A stretch of 64,000 bases of DNA. Origin: UBA1426 sp050953365. GTDB taxonomy: Bacteria; Bacillota; Clostridia; Peptostreptococcales; Anaerovoracaceae. The position numbers and the translations under genes were made by a program. A model generated the notes under the pieces. It was given only the letters and a program-made list of their open reading frames with translations, ran no database searches and was not told the DNA's origin. The stretch is taken from NCBI GenBank assembly GCA_050953365.1, contig JBMNMN010000002.1, positions 372,001 through 436,000 of the forward strand, read 5' to 3'. This document shows, one piece after another, positions 8,937 through 17,785 of this stretch (position 1 is its first letter; the number at the start of each line of letters is the position of its first letter).

Positions 8937-8982
8937 TTATATTGAATTATAATTATCCCGGACTTAACAGCTGAATGAATAT

Positions 8983-9017
8983 GGAGACGGTTCCGGTCAG
9001 GACCGTCTCCTTGTGTT
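8983..9017 (+). terminator. Rho-independent terminator after ispH-S1
   Basis: Stem GGAGACGGT (8983-8991) with ACCGTCTCC (9002-9010) followed by TTGTGTT. It closes the transcription unit that began at 2662. Confidence 0.85.
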
Positions 9018-9050
9018 ATAAACGAATGAAAAATGGGGGTAAAGGCAGAA

Positions 9051-9548
9051 ATGAACAACATTATTCTCATCGGAATGCCCGCATGCGGAAAGAGCACCAT
9101 AGGCGTTGTGCTTGCCAAAACAATGGGAAAAGCCTTTCTTGATACGGATCTGCTGATTCAGGAACGGGAAGGAGATTTGCTTCAAAACCTCATCAACCGG
9201 TTTGGTCATGACCGCTTTATCGAAATGGAAGAAGCTGCCCTAAAGTCTGTAAAAGCGGAAAATACGGTCATAGCAACCGGAGGAAGCGTTGTCTACAGCA
9301 AAGCCGGTATGGAACATTTGAAAGGCTTGGGCGTTATTGTTTACATAAAACTATCTTATGACACCATCGAGAAAAGACTGCATAATATAAACTCCAGGGG
9401 GATTGCTATGGAGAAAGGGGAAACGCTGAAAGGACTCTATGATAAAAGAATTCCACTATATGAGCGTTATTCCGATATCACCATAGACGCGGAAAACCTC
9501 AGTGTGGAGCAGGCCATAGAGCAAATCATCCGGCAGCTTCCGCAATGA
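9051..9548 (+). CDS. aroK: Shikimate kinase
   Basis: A 165-residue P-loop kinase that phosphorylates shikimate in the chorismate pathway. Walker A GMPACGKST is at 8-16, the Mg/shikimate-contacting DTD at 31-33, and the GG shikimate-binding pair at 77-78 (ATGGSVV). The C-terminal RIPLYERYSD is the usual family ending. ATG 9051 is preceded by GGGGGTAAAGG; an upstream ATG at 9033 overlaps that site. It stands as a single gene between the ispH terminator and the convergent recN, overlapping the recN end by 23 bp. Confidence 0.9.
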   Translation: MNNIILIGMPACGKSTIGVVLAKTMGKAFLDTDLLIQEREGDLLQNLINRFGHDRFIEMEEAALKSVKAENTVIATGGSVVYSKAGMEHLKGLGVIVYIKLSYDTIEKRLHNINSRGIAMEKGETLKGLYDKRIPLYERYSDITIDAENLSVEQAIEQIIRQLPQ

Positions 9549-11208
9549 GCTCTTCCGCATTTTTTAAAGTAGTTTCGGTTACATGAAGTCCGCCCAGCAA
9601 ACGGGCGATTTCCCGGATCTTTTCATTTTGATCCAAAGGCTTGATTGTAGTAATGGTGCGTCCCTGGGATTCCTCTTTGGAAATCCTGTAATGATGGTCG
9701 GAGAAGGCGGCAATTTGAGCCAGGTGGGTGATGCAAAGCACCTGATGTCCCGAGGCGATCTTCTTCATTTTTCTTCCTACAATGCTGGCGGTAACACCGC
9801 TTATTCCGCTGTCTATTTCATCAAAGATCAATGTGGGAATGTTGTCGTAATCTCCGAGAATCGATTTGAAAGCAAGCATGATTCTGGATATTTCACCGCC
9901 GGAGGCAATTTTGCTTAAAGGTTTGGGAGTCTCTCCTTTATTTGTGACTATGAGGAACTCCACCCGGTCGGAACCGGAGGCAGTATATACGGCTTTATCC
10001 CCGTCACCTAGAGGCGTTATGGACACAATTAATGAAGTATCCTTGAAATTCAGTTCCTCAAGCTCCTTTGCCATATCCGCTTCCATTTTTCGTGCGGCGT
10101 TTTCGCGTAGGACCGTCAGTTTTTTGCTGGCGGCATGCAACTGCTCACGGCAAAGGGCCGCATCTTTGGTGAGGGATTCCAGTAACTGATCGGAGTTTTC
10201 AATCTGTGACAGTTTCTTTTCGATTTGCTCTTTATAGGAGAGAACGCTTTCAATGGTTCCGCCGTATTTTTTCTTCATTCGGTCCAGAAGATCAATACGC
10301 TCCATGGTTTCGTTTATGACCTCGGGCGAAAAGCTGATGGAATCTTTTGCTCTGCGAAGCTCCCCTCGCAGATCATCCAGCTTGTAGTAGCAATCCGAAA
10401 CGGTTTCTGACAGATTTGCGTATTCTTTTGAGAAGCCGCTGATCTCTTCCAGCAGTTTTAAACTTCTGCCCAGGCTGTCCTGGGAGGAAGGACTTTGTTC
10501 ATATAACAGTTCGTAGACTTGGGATAAAGTAGAATAAATAGCTTCACTGTTTTGGAGCAGGACCAATTGCTCTGCCAAGGCTTCATCCTCTCCGATTTTA
10601 GGATTTGCCTCGGAGATTTCGTTGAACTCATATTGCATGAAATCGCGATTTCGCATGTTTTCTGCCTGAGCATCCAATATGGCTTTTCGTTCCGTCTCCA
10701 AGCGGGAATATTTCTCGTACAGCTGGGATACTTCACTCTTTACCGGTTCGATATCTGCCTTGGCGTATTCGTCAAGCAGAATGAGATGGGAATCCGGATC
10801 CAATAGGGACTGGTGATCATACTGGCCGTGAATGTCGGCGATTTTTCTGCATAGATTGTTTAGAAAAGAAACGGACACAAGGGTACCGTTGACGCGGCAG
10901 ATGCTTTTGCCTTCCGCATAGATTTCCCGGAGAATATAAAGGGTCTTATCCTCTCCAAGTCCGTTCTCCGCCAACATGGATAGAACGGCAGGGTTATCCG
11001 GTTCTGCGATGAGCTCTATAACGGCTTTTTCTTTACCCGAACGGACATAGGTGGTGTCCGCCCTGCTGCCCAAAGCCATGCTTATAGCCTCTATGATAAT
11101 GGATTTTCCGGCTCCCGTTTCTCCTGTCAGAACATGAAAGCCCTGATGAAGATCAAGGCTGATGTTATCGATGATTGCAAAATCTTTTATAGCGATGTGG
11201 GTGAGCAT
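9526..11208 (-). CDS. recN: DNA repair protein RecN
   Basis: A 560-residue SMC-like ATPase for double-strand break repair. Walker A GETGAGKS is at 29-36, a long coiled-coil middle follows (about 150-370), and the C-terminal signature and Walker B are ASGGEISRIMLAFKSIL and LIFDEIDSGISG. The start at 11208 (MLTHIAIKDFAIIDN) has AGAGGT upstream; a longer reading would add 12 residues without a ribosome site. It follows argR by 63 bp on the same strand, the classic Firmicutes argR-recN order, so the two are probably co-transcribed. Confidence 0.95.
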   Translation of the reverse strand: MLTHIAIKDFAIIDNISLDLHQGFHVLTGETGAGKSIIIEAISMALGSRADTTYVRSGKEKAVIELIAEPDNPAVLSMLAENGLGEDKTLYILREIYAEGKSICRVNGTLVSVSFLNNLCRKIADIHGQYDHQSLLDPDSHLILLDEYAKADIEPVKSEVSQLYEKYSRLETERKAILDAQAENMRNRDFMQYEFNEISEANPKIGEDEALAEQLVLLQNSEAIYSTLSQVYELLYEQSPSSQDSLGRSLKLLEEISGFSKEYANLSETVSDCYYKLDDLRGELRRAKDSISFSPEVINETMERIDLLDRMKKKYGGTIESVLSYKEQIEKKLSQIENSDQLLESLTKDAALCREQLHAASKKLTVLRENAARKMEADMAKELEELNFKDTSLIVSITPLGDGDKAVYTASGSDRVEFLIVTNKGETPKPLSKIASGGEISRIMLAFKSILGDYDNIPTLIFDEIDSGISGVTASIVGRKMKKIASGHQVLCITHLAQIAAFSDHHYRISKEESQGRTITTIKPLDQNEKIREIARLLGGLHVTETTLKNAEELIAEAAG

Positions 11209-11271
11209 AAATATACCTCTATGGGGCAGAAATCTGCAAACCACAAATTTCGGATGAAATGGATTGTCTTA

Positions 11272-11721
11272 TTACTTCAGAATATCACGAAATCGCTTGA
11301 CCAGCTCCGGTACATTGGCCGGATCGTCAATGACCAGTAGAAGGGTGTTATCTCCCGCTACAGATCCTACTACGTGATCCATTTTCATCGTATCGATGGC
11401 CTCGCCGGCTGCATTGGCGCACCCGGAAAGAGTTTTGATGACGATAATGTTTCCCGACGAATCCACAGACTTAATGGTTTCCCTGAAGATTGTAACAAAG
11501 CGTTCGGAAGGGGCCTGTTCGGCGGCGGAACTTACAGCATATTTATATCGCCCGGACGGAGTCAGGGTCTTGATGAGCTGAAGCTCCTTGATATCCCGTG
11601 AGACGGTGGCTTGTGTGGCGTGGTAGCCTTCTTTTTTCAATAATTCAACCAGCATGTCCTGGGTCTCAACTTCATGAGAATTGACAATATCTAATATCTT
11701 GCTTTGCCTTGCGTATCTCAT
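11272..11721 (-). CDS. argR: Arginine repressor
   Basis: A 149-residue ArgR/AhrC protein: N-terminal winged helix-turn-helix (about 1-70, with HATQATVSRDIKELQL as the recognition region) and a C-terminal oligomerisation and arginine-binding domain (GSVAGDNTLLLVIDDP). The ATG at 11721 has GGAGG at ideal spacing; an ATG four codons earlier overlaps that site. As arginine-dependent repressor it would control arginine synthesis and catabolism genes, none of which lie in this window; linkage to recN is conserved in Firmicutes. Confidence 0.95.
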   Translation of the reverse strand: MRYARQSKILDIVNSHEVETQDMLVELLKKEGYHATQATVSRDIKELQLIKTLTPSGRYKYAVSSAAEQAPSERFVTIFRETIKSVDSSGNIIVIKTLSGCANAAGEAIDTMKMDHVVGSVAGDNTLLLVIDDPANVPELVKRFRDILK

Positions 11722-11796
11722 GATATCCTCCATGTTCTACAGTTTGGTACTGTTCATAGAATCGGAATGCATATTTATTAATTTCAATTTGTTTAC

Positions 11797-11825
11797 ATTA
11801 TAGCATAGGAATCTTGGATAGCAAA
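11797..11825 (-). promoter_or_regulatory. Probable argR-recN promoter
   Basis: On the minus strand a TATAAT (11797-11802) has a weak -35 (TTGCTA, about 11819-11824). Downstream, about 11764-11788, an AT-rich partial palindrome around TTAATAAATATGCAT resembles an ARG box, which would fit autoregulation. The -10 overlaps the ruvC promoter spacer region closely, so the two promoters are back to back. Confidence 0.45.
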
Positions 11826-11842
11826 GCTTATTATGCTATAAT
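11814..11842 (+). promoter_or_regulatory. Probable ruvCAB operon promoter
   Basis: TTGGAT (11814-11819), a 17-bp spacer and a perfect TATAAT (11837-11842), about 85 bp upstream of ruvC. It is interleaved with the divergent argR promoter. Confidence 0.65.
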
Positions 11843-11926
11843 AAATTTCAATGACAAAACCTTCCGGTTTTATCCCGGATGAAGATATTACAATCATCCG
11901 ACGCTATAATGATTACGGAGAATGCT

Positions 11927-12436
11927 ATGAGGATTATGGGCATCGACCCCGGTTATGCAATATTGGGTTACGGCATTGTCGATATGACAGGCAACCGATT
12001 CAGCGTACGCGATTACGGCGCCGTCACCACAGAAAAGGATCTGGACATGCCCGATCGGCTTAAACATATATACTGCAGACTCATGGAAATCATAGACGAG
12101 TACCGGCCGGATGCGGTGGCCATTGAGGAATTGTTTTTTAATAAAAATACAAAAACAGCTCTTTTAGTAGGGCAGGCTAGGGGTGTAGCCATTCTGGCCT
12201 GTGTCAATTCCGGCGTAGAAGTCTACGAATATACACCGCTCCAAATAAAACAGGGTCTAATCGGTTATGGGTGCGCGGAAAAGCAGCAGGTGCAGATTAT
12301 GGTGAAGACGATGTTGAATCTGCCTGAGATTCCTAAGCCGGATGACACGGCGGATGCTCTGGCCGTCGCAATATGCCACGGACATTCCTCCGGCTGCCTG
12401 AAACGATTGGAGAAGTACAAGGAGCAGTATTTATAA
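11927..12436 (+). CDS. ruvC: Holliday junction resolvase RuvC
   Basis: A 169-residue endonuclease that cuts four-way junctions. The RNase H-fold acidic residues are Asp7 (GIDPG), Glu67/68 (AIEELFF), Asp140 and Asp143 (DDTADALA). ATG 11927 is chosen because GGAG lies 6 bases upstream and it gives the standard family length; an ATG at 11879 adds 16 non-conserved residues. First gene of the ruvC-ruvA-ruvB cluster. Confidence 0.95.
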   Translation: MRIMGIDPGYAILGYGIVDMTGNRFSVRDYGAVTTEKDLDMPDRLKHIYCRLMEIIDEYRPDAVAIEELFFNKNTKTALLVGQARGVAILACVNSGVEVYEYTPLQIKQGLIGYGCAEKQQVQIMVKTMLNLPEIPKPDDTADALAVAICHGHSSGCLKRLEKYKEQYL

Positions 12437-12460
12437 CAAAGACGAAAAAGGAGCTTATTC

Positions 12461-13060
12461 ATGATTCACTACTTGCGAGGCACGGTCACCATGGTATTTG
12501 ACGGCGGCATCGTGCTGGAGACCGGGGGCGTTGGCTATAAGGTATTTGTTCCGGATAATTCCCCCCTTTACGCGGCCGGGGGAAAGGATGAAATCACCGT
12601 ATATACTGTGATGATTGTCCGTGAGGACGATATGAGCCTTTACGGATTTCACGACAGCGCTTCCCTTGATCTTTTCCAGCTGCTGCGGACGGTAAACGGA
12701 GTGGGGGCTAAGGCGGCCTTATCCATCCTGTCGGCCATTCCTGTGGACCAGATAAAAAAAGCAATCGTCTTTGATGACGCTAAAACCCTGACCAGAGCCA
12801 ACGGAATAGGCAAAAAAACCGCCCAACGTATCGTACTGGAGTTAAAGGATAAAATAGGCAGCCTTACAGGTCTGGAGCAATTATCCGAACTGGCGGAGCA
12901 GGCGGCTGCGGATAGCGGAAGGACAGAAGCGGTCAATGCTCTCATTGAACTGGGATACAGCCGCAGCGAAGCCGTCAGCGCAGTGGGAGCCGTTGAAGGA
13001 GAAGATCTCACCACAGAGGAGTACATCAGACTGGCATTGCGTGGAGCCTCATTGAAATAG
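12461..13060 (+). CDS. ruvA: Holliday junction helicase subunit RuvA
   Basis: A 199-residue junction-binding protein with an N-terminal OB fold (MIHYLRGTVTMVFDGGIVLE), two helix-hairpin-helix motifs (VNGVGAKAALSIL and ANGIGKKTAQRIVLELKDK) and a C-terminal RuvB-contacting domain (AVNALIELGYSRSEAVSAV). It lies 24 bp after ruvC and 10 bp before ruvB, consistent with one mRNA. Confidence 0.95.
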   Translation: MIHYLRGTVTMVFDGGIVLETGGVGYKVFVPDNSPLYAAGGKDEITVYTVMIVREDDMSLYGFHDSASLDLFQLLRTVNGVGAKAALSILSAIPVDQIKKAIVFDDAKTLTRANGIGKKTAQRIVLELKDKIGSLTGLEQLSELAEQAAADSGRTEAVNALIELGYSRSEAVSAVGAVEGEDLTTEEYIRLALRGASLK

Positions 13061-13070
13061 GAGAATATAA

Positions 13071-14123
13071 ATGGATCAGGACGATAGGATTGTTGCAACA
13101 AGATTGAAAAATGACGAAGAAGAACTGGAATTGACCCTGAGACCAAAGTATTTCAACGAGTACATCGGGCAAAAGGGCGTTACGGATAACCTTAAAGTCT
13201 ACATCGAAGCGGCAAAAATGCGAAAGGAACCCTTGGACCATGTGCTTTTTTATGGTCCGCCGGGACTGGGAAAGACCACCCTCGCCGGAATCATCGCAAA
13301 CGAGTTAGGCGTCAATTTGCGCATCACTTCCGGCCCGGCTATAGAAAGGGCCGGCGATTTAGCGGCTATTTTAACCAATCTCAACGACGGCGATGTTCTG
13401 TTCATCGATGAGATTCATCGGTTGAATCGTACCGTGGAAGAAGTGCTGTATTCCGCTATGGAGGATTATGCGCTGGATATCATTATCGGAAAGGGACCTT
13501 CCGCGAGATCTATCCGACTGGACTTGGCAAAGTTTACCCTCATCGGCGCCACGACCCGCGCCGGAAGCCTTTCCGCTCCGCTTCGGGACCGTTTTGGGGT
13601 GATCAGCAAGTTTGAGATGTATACACCGGAAGAACTTGCAGAAATCCTTCGCCGCACGGCGGGAATTCTCAATATCTCCATCGACGAGCAATCACTGACA
13701 GAACTGGCGATGCGGTCGAGAGGAACGCCAAGAGTTGCCAATCGGCTGTTGAAACGGGTTAGGGATTTCAGCCAGGTAAAAGGAACGGGCTCCATCGATG
13801 CGGAAATTACGAATAAGACCTTAAAGGCCCTGGGAATCGACAAGAGGGGTCTTGAGATCCTTGACCGGGAGATACTGACGACCATCATTCAGCGGTTCCG
13901 CGGAGGACCTGTAGGCATTGACACCATCGCAGCTTCCATCGGCGAGGAACGGGTTACCATTGAAGATGTGTACGAGCCCTATTTAATACAGGCCGGTTTT
14001 CTACACCGGACGCCAAAGGGCAGGATGGCTTCGGAAGAGGCGTATCGCCATTTGGGTTTTGCCCTTCCGGAAGAACGGCAATTAACCTTTGCCACGGGGA
14101 ACGACTCTGTGGCCGATTCATAA
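13071..14123 (+). CDS. ruvB: Holliday junction helicase ATPase RuvB
   Basis: A 350-residue AAA+ branch-migration motor. Walker A GPPGLGKTT is at 62-70, Walker B is in DVLFIDEIHRL, sensor 1 in LIGATTRAG and the arginine finger in LRDRFGV. The C-terminal winged helix ends with the family phrase RTPKGRMASEEAYRHLGF. Full length, with a GGAG ribosome site before ATG 13071. Confidence 0.96.
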   Translation: MDQDDRIVATRLKNDEEELELTLRPKYFNEYIGQKGVTDNLKVYIEAAKMRKEPLDHVLFYGPPGLGKTTLAGIIANELGVNLRITSGPAIERAGDLAAILTNLNDGDVLFIDEIHRLNRTVEEVLYSAMEDYALDIIIGKGPSARSIRLDLAKFTLIGATTRAGSLSAPLRDRFGVISKFEMYTPEELAEILRRTAGILNISIDEQSLTELAMRSRGTPRVANRLLKRVRDFSQVKGTGSIDAEITNKTLKALGIDKRGLEILDREILTTIIQRFRGGPVGIDTIAASIGEERVTIEDVYEPYLIQAGFLHRTPKGRMASEEAYRHLGFALPEERQLTFATGNDSVADS

Positions 14124-14137
14124 TAAAGAGGTGGAAA

Positions 14138-15553
14138 ATGGCAGAAAATTATGTATTGGCGGGGATTAAAAGAGTCCTGCTGCTATCCGCGATTCTTCTT
14201 CCGATCCTGACGTATCCCTTCCATGCGGAGGCTTCGGGGGATATGGACTTTATCAAGGTTGGATTAAAATACGGAAATACTGCCGTCCTGCAGTGCAACA
14301 TTGCTTCTGCCAGCGGATTCGTGTTGGGTACCGCATCGGAGGAAGGCTTTACGGAGACCCTTCCTCTTCCGGCATATTCGGAATTGACGGCTATGGTCAT
14401 GGACGGCCGTGTGGAGCTTCGTGACAGCGGCGGGGTTCTCATATCTGCCGACATCGGAATAAACGGCTGCCTCATGCCCTATGAAGACGGAGATTTTCTA
14501 TCCCTTGACGGGCAAAGCTACAGAGGAGGGATCCTTTTAAAGGCCAACAACAGCAATAAGCTGACGGTTATAAATTATCTGCCGATGGAAGAATATCTTT
14601 ATGGAGTCGTCCACAGGGAGATGAACATGCAAAACCCGCTGGAAGCACTGAAAGCGCAGGCCGTTGCTGCCCGAACCTTTGCGGTTGTCAGCAAAGATCG
14701 CCATATGGCGGAGGGTTTCAATGTTTGCGCAACCACCCATTGTCAAGTATACGGAGGCTGCAAGGATGAATACCCCAGCACCATAAAAGCCGTGGATGAG
14801 ACAAGGGGAGAGATCATTCGCTATAGGGGTGAGGCTGCGGAAATCTATTATCACAAGAACAGCGGCGGTCATACTCAGAATTCCGAGGACGAATGGTCCA
14901 CATTTGCTCCTCACCTGAGAGGCATTAAAGATCCCTACAGTCCGGAGTATCCCTGGCATGCAACTATCAGCTTTTCTTCGTTGCAGCAGAAGCTGATTCA
15001 GGCGCAGTTGGATCCCGGACCGGTGGAGTCCGTTCGAATCGGCGGCCGCGACAGTTCGGGGGCCGTTTCGTCTCTCATCATTAAGGGTAAAGATAGGGAA
15101 GTGGAGTTGACAAAATCAAGAATACGGGCTGTCCTGGGCAGCTCCTTGGTACGCTCCAGGCATTTCAGCATAGGAAATGCCTACGAAGGCGGCGATCAGT
15201 CGAAAACCGGCGTTTCTTTAACATTGCTTTCCTCAAAAGGAACGAAAAATATAGACGGATCAAACCCCATCTATATATTGTCGGCTAAAGGGAAGTCGCA
15301 GCAATCGGATGTTGCTTCTCTCTATATGACGAAGGGGAGCCAGGCCGTAAAGGTGAAGACGACCGAAAGCGGGTCCAATGGAAGTTCCTATAATGACAAT
15401 ATGATAGCGCAAGGCGATGCGCTGACCTTAACCGGCGTCGGCTATGGCCATGGGGTAGGAATGTCCCAGGACGGGGCCATCGAAATGGCTAAGCGAGGCA
15501 TGGACTACATAGATATACTAAACTTTTACTTTACCGATATTGAGGTCAATTGA
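14138..15553 (+). CDS. SpoIID/LytB domain protein
   Basis: A 471-residue secreted or membrane-anchored protein with an N-terminal hydrophobic signal (VLLLSAILLPILTYPFHAEA). The SpoIID/LytB domain begins with YLPMEEYLYGVVHREM and LEALKAQAVAARTFAV and includes YYHKNSGGHTQNSEDEWS; the C terminus has GVGYGHGVGMSQDGAIEMAK. SpoIID is a lytic transglycosylase acting on denuded glycan strands during engulfment, and LytB-type relatives stimulate amidases. With a ruv-queA-tgt location it is not a sporulation-operon SpoIID, so I call it by domain only. Its stop overlaps the queA start. Confidence 0.85.
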   Translation: MAENYVLAGIKRVLLLSAILLPILTYPFHAEASGDMDFIKVGLKYGNTAVLQCNIASASGFVLGTASEEGFTETLPLPAYSELTAMVMDGRVELRDSGGVLISADIGINGCLMPYEDGDFLSLDGQSYRGGILLKANNSNKLTVINYLPMEEYLYGVVHREMNMQNPLEALKAQAVAARTFAVVSKDRHMAEGFNVCATTHCQVYGGCKDEYPSTIKAVDETRGEIIRYRGEAAEIYYHKNSGGHTQNSEDEWSTFAPHLRGIKDPYSPEYPWHATISFSSLQQKLIQAQLDPGPVESVRIGGRDSSGAVSSLIIKGKDREVELTKSRIRAVLGSSLVRSRHFSIGNAYEGGDQSKTGVSLTLLSSKGTKNIDGSNPIYILSAKGKSQQSDVASLYMTKGSQAVKVKTTESGSNGSSYNDNMIAQGDALTLTGVGYGHGVGMSQDGAIEMAKRGMDYIDILNFYFTDIEVN

Positions 15554-16587
15554 TGCATATAAACGAATTTGATTATGAACTGCCCGTCGATCTGATTGCG
15601 CAGTATCCCGCAGAGAAACGGGAAAATGCCCGGTTGATGGTACTTCATAGAGACAGCGGAGCCATTGAGCACAGGCGTTTTTACGATATCCTGGATTATC
15701 TTTCACCCGGCGACTGCCTGGTGATGAACAACTCTAAAGTGCTTCCTGCAAGGCTGATCGGAACAAAAGAGGCAACAGGTATAGAAGTAGAATTTCTCTT
15801 ATTGAAACGAAAAAAGGACGATGTCTGGGAGGCGATGGTTCGTCCCGGTCGAAGGCTAAAGCCCGGCGACCGGGTCCGCTTTTCGGAAGCCCCTCTGCTT
15901 TATGCGGAGATACGTGATTACGGCGATGGGGGAACCAGGGTCGTCGAGTTTAAATATGACGGCGTCTTTTTGGAAATACTGGACAAGGTAGGGAGAATGC
16001 CCCTACCTCCATATATTCAGCGGGAAAGCGGAGAAAGCGACAGGGAAAGGTATCAGACGGTTTACTGCAAAGAAGAAGGATCCGTTGCAGCCCCCACGGC
16101 GGGGCTTCATTTTACGAACGAACTCCTTGAGCAAATAAAAGCCAAAGGTGTTCAATTAGCTTATGTGACTTTGCATGTGGGGATCGGTACCTTTAGGCCT
16201 GTAAAGTGTGAGAATATCGAAGATCACAAAATGCACTTTGAGGAATACTGGATCGATGAAGCAACGGCGGATCTAATTAACCGAACTAAGGCCTCCGGCG
16301 GAAAGATCTTTTCCGTAGGGACAACATCCACCAGAACCCTTGAGAGCGCCGCGGATGAAAAGGGTACTGTTAAGGCGGGACACGGAAATACGGATATTTT
16401 TATCTATCCTAGCTACAGGTTTCGCGTTATCGACAGCCAGATTACCAACTTCCACCTGCCCAAGTCCACTCTGATGATGCTGATATCTGCCTTTTACGAT
16501 CGGGAAAAGATCCTGGAAGCATATAAAATAGCGGTAGAACAAAGATATAGATTTTTCAGCTATGGAGATGCCATGCTGATCTTATAG
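15553..16587 (+). CDS. queA: S-adenosylmethionine:tRNA ribosyltransferase-isomerase
   Basis: A 344-residue QueA, which transfers and isomerises the ribosyl moiety of SAM onto 7-aminomethyl-7-deazaguanine tRNA to form epoxyqueuosine. Family blocks are DYELPVDLIAQYPAEKRENARLMV, GDCLVMNNSKVLPARL, SVAAPTAGLHFT and FHLPKSTLMMLISAF. ATG 15553 overlaps the stop of the upstream gene and uses GAGGT as ribosome site. It is followed by tgt, its pathway partner. Confidence 0.95.
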   Translation: MHINEFDYELPVDLIAQYPAEKRENARLMVLHRDSGAIEHRRFYDILDYLSPGDCLVMNNSKVLPARLIGTKEATGIEVEFLLLKRKKDDVWEAMVRPGRRLKPGDRVRFSEAPLLYAEIRDYGDGGTRVVEFKYDGVFLEILDKVGRMPLPPYIQRESGESDRERYQTVYCKEEGSVAAPTAGLHFTNELLEQIKAKGVQLAYVTLHVGIGTFRPVKCENIEDHKMHFEEYWIDEATADLINRTKASGGKIFSVGTTSTRTLESAADEKGTVKAGHGNTDIFIYPSYRFRVIDSQITNFHLPKSTLMMLISAFYDREKILEAYKIAVEQRYRFFSYGDAMLIL

Positions 16588-16601
16588 AAGAAAGGACAAG
16601 C

Positions 16602-17744
16602 ATGAACGCAGTAACTTACGAATTAAAGAAAACATGCAATCAAACAAAAGCCAGAAGAGGGCAGCTAATGACGCCCCACGGTACCATCGAAACGCCGGTA
16701 TTCATGCCGGTGGGTACGGCAGCTACGGTAAAGGCTATGCGACCGGAGGAGGTGAAGGAGCTGGGTGCTTCCATTATCCTCTCCAACACCTATCACCTCT
16801 ATTTACGGCCGGGTCACGAGATCGTACGGGAAGCGGGCGGTTTGCACAAGTTTATGAATTGGGACGGTGCCATCCTTACCGACAGCGGCGGTTTCCAGGT
16901 ATTCAGCCTGGGGCATCTGCGAAAGATTACGGAAGAAGGCGTGACTTTCCGTTCCCACATAGACGGATCCACCCATATGTTTACGCCGGAAAAATCTATT
17001 GAGGTGCAGAATGCTCTCGGGTCCGATATTATCATGGCATTTGACGAATGCGCCCCCTATCCGGCGGACAGAGCCTATGTGAAGCAATCCCTTGAGAGAA
17101 CTACAAGATGGCTTGCCCGCTGCAAGGAGGCACATAAAAATACTGAAAGACAGTCCCTCTTTGGCATTATGCAGGGGGGAATGTATAAGGACCTGCGCAG
17201 GCAAAGCGCAGAGGAGATCGTGGAGATGGATCTTCCCGGCTATGCGGTAGGCGGGCTTTCGGTAGGCGAGCCGAAAGAACTCATGTATGAGGTTCTCGAT
17301 GACTGCGTTGATCTTTTGCCCAAAGACAAAGCCAGATACTTGATGGGTGTGGGAAGCCCCGACTGCCTGTTTGAAGGCGTAGAGCGGGGAATTGATATGT
17401 TTGACTGCGTACTTCCTACACGAATTGCAAGAAACGGCACGGCATTGACGTCCCGGGGCAAGGTTTCCATCAAAAATGCTAAATACGAGAAGGATTTTTC
17501 TCCCCTTGATCCGGAGTGCGACTGCTATACTTGCAGAAACTACTCGAGAGCTTATCTGCGCCATTTGTTCAAAGCAGGCGAGATCCTTTCCTCTATGCTG
17601 CTGACCAATCATAACTTATACTTTCTTGTGAATCTGATGGGTAAAATCCGCAGCGCCATAGAAGAAGACCGATTCCCGGAATTGAAGAAAGAATTCTTTT
17701 TGAAATACGAGCAGGAAAACACAGAAACGAAGCCGGTCCGATAG
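16602..17744 (+). CDS. tgt: tRNA-guanine transglycosylase
   Basis: A 380-residue Tgt that exchanges G34 of GUN-anticodon tRNAs for preQ1. The substrate pocket motif DSGGFQVFSL, the nucleophile region MFDCVLPTRIARNGTAL and the zinc site CDCYTCRNYSRAYLRHL with a later His (NHN) are all present. It lies 14 bp after queA, giving the usual queA-tgt pair. Confidence 0.96.
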   Translation: MNAVTYELKKTCNQTKARRGQLMTPHGTIETPVFMPVGTAATVKAMRPEEVKELGASIILSNTYHLYLRPGHEIVREAGGLHKFMNWDGAILTDSGGFQVFSLGHLRKITEEGVTFRSHIDGSTHMFTPEKSIEVQNALGSDIIMAFDECAPYPADRAYVKQSLERTTRWLARCKEAHKNTERQSLFGIMQGGMYKDLRRQSAEEIVEMDLPGYAVGGLSVGEPKELMYEVLDDCVDLLPKDKARYLMGVGSPDCLFEGVERGIDMFDCVLPTRIARNGTALTSRGKVSIKNAKYEKDFSPLDPECDCYTCRNYSRAYLRHLFKAGEILSSMLLTNHNLYFLVNLMGKIRSAIEEDRFPELKKEFFLKYEQENTETKPVR

Positions 17745-17785
17745 CCGGAAAAGAAATGTCATCTGATATGAAGGAGTGAGAGCGA

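Noticed and set aside
17745..17785. SAM or T-box riboswitch before metA
   Set aside because: The gap is only 41 bp, too short for either class.
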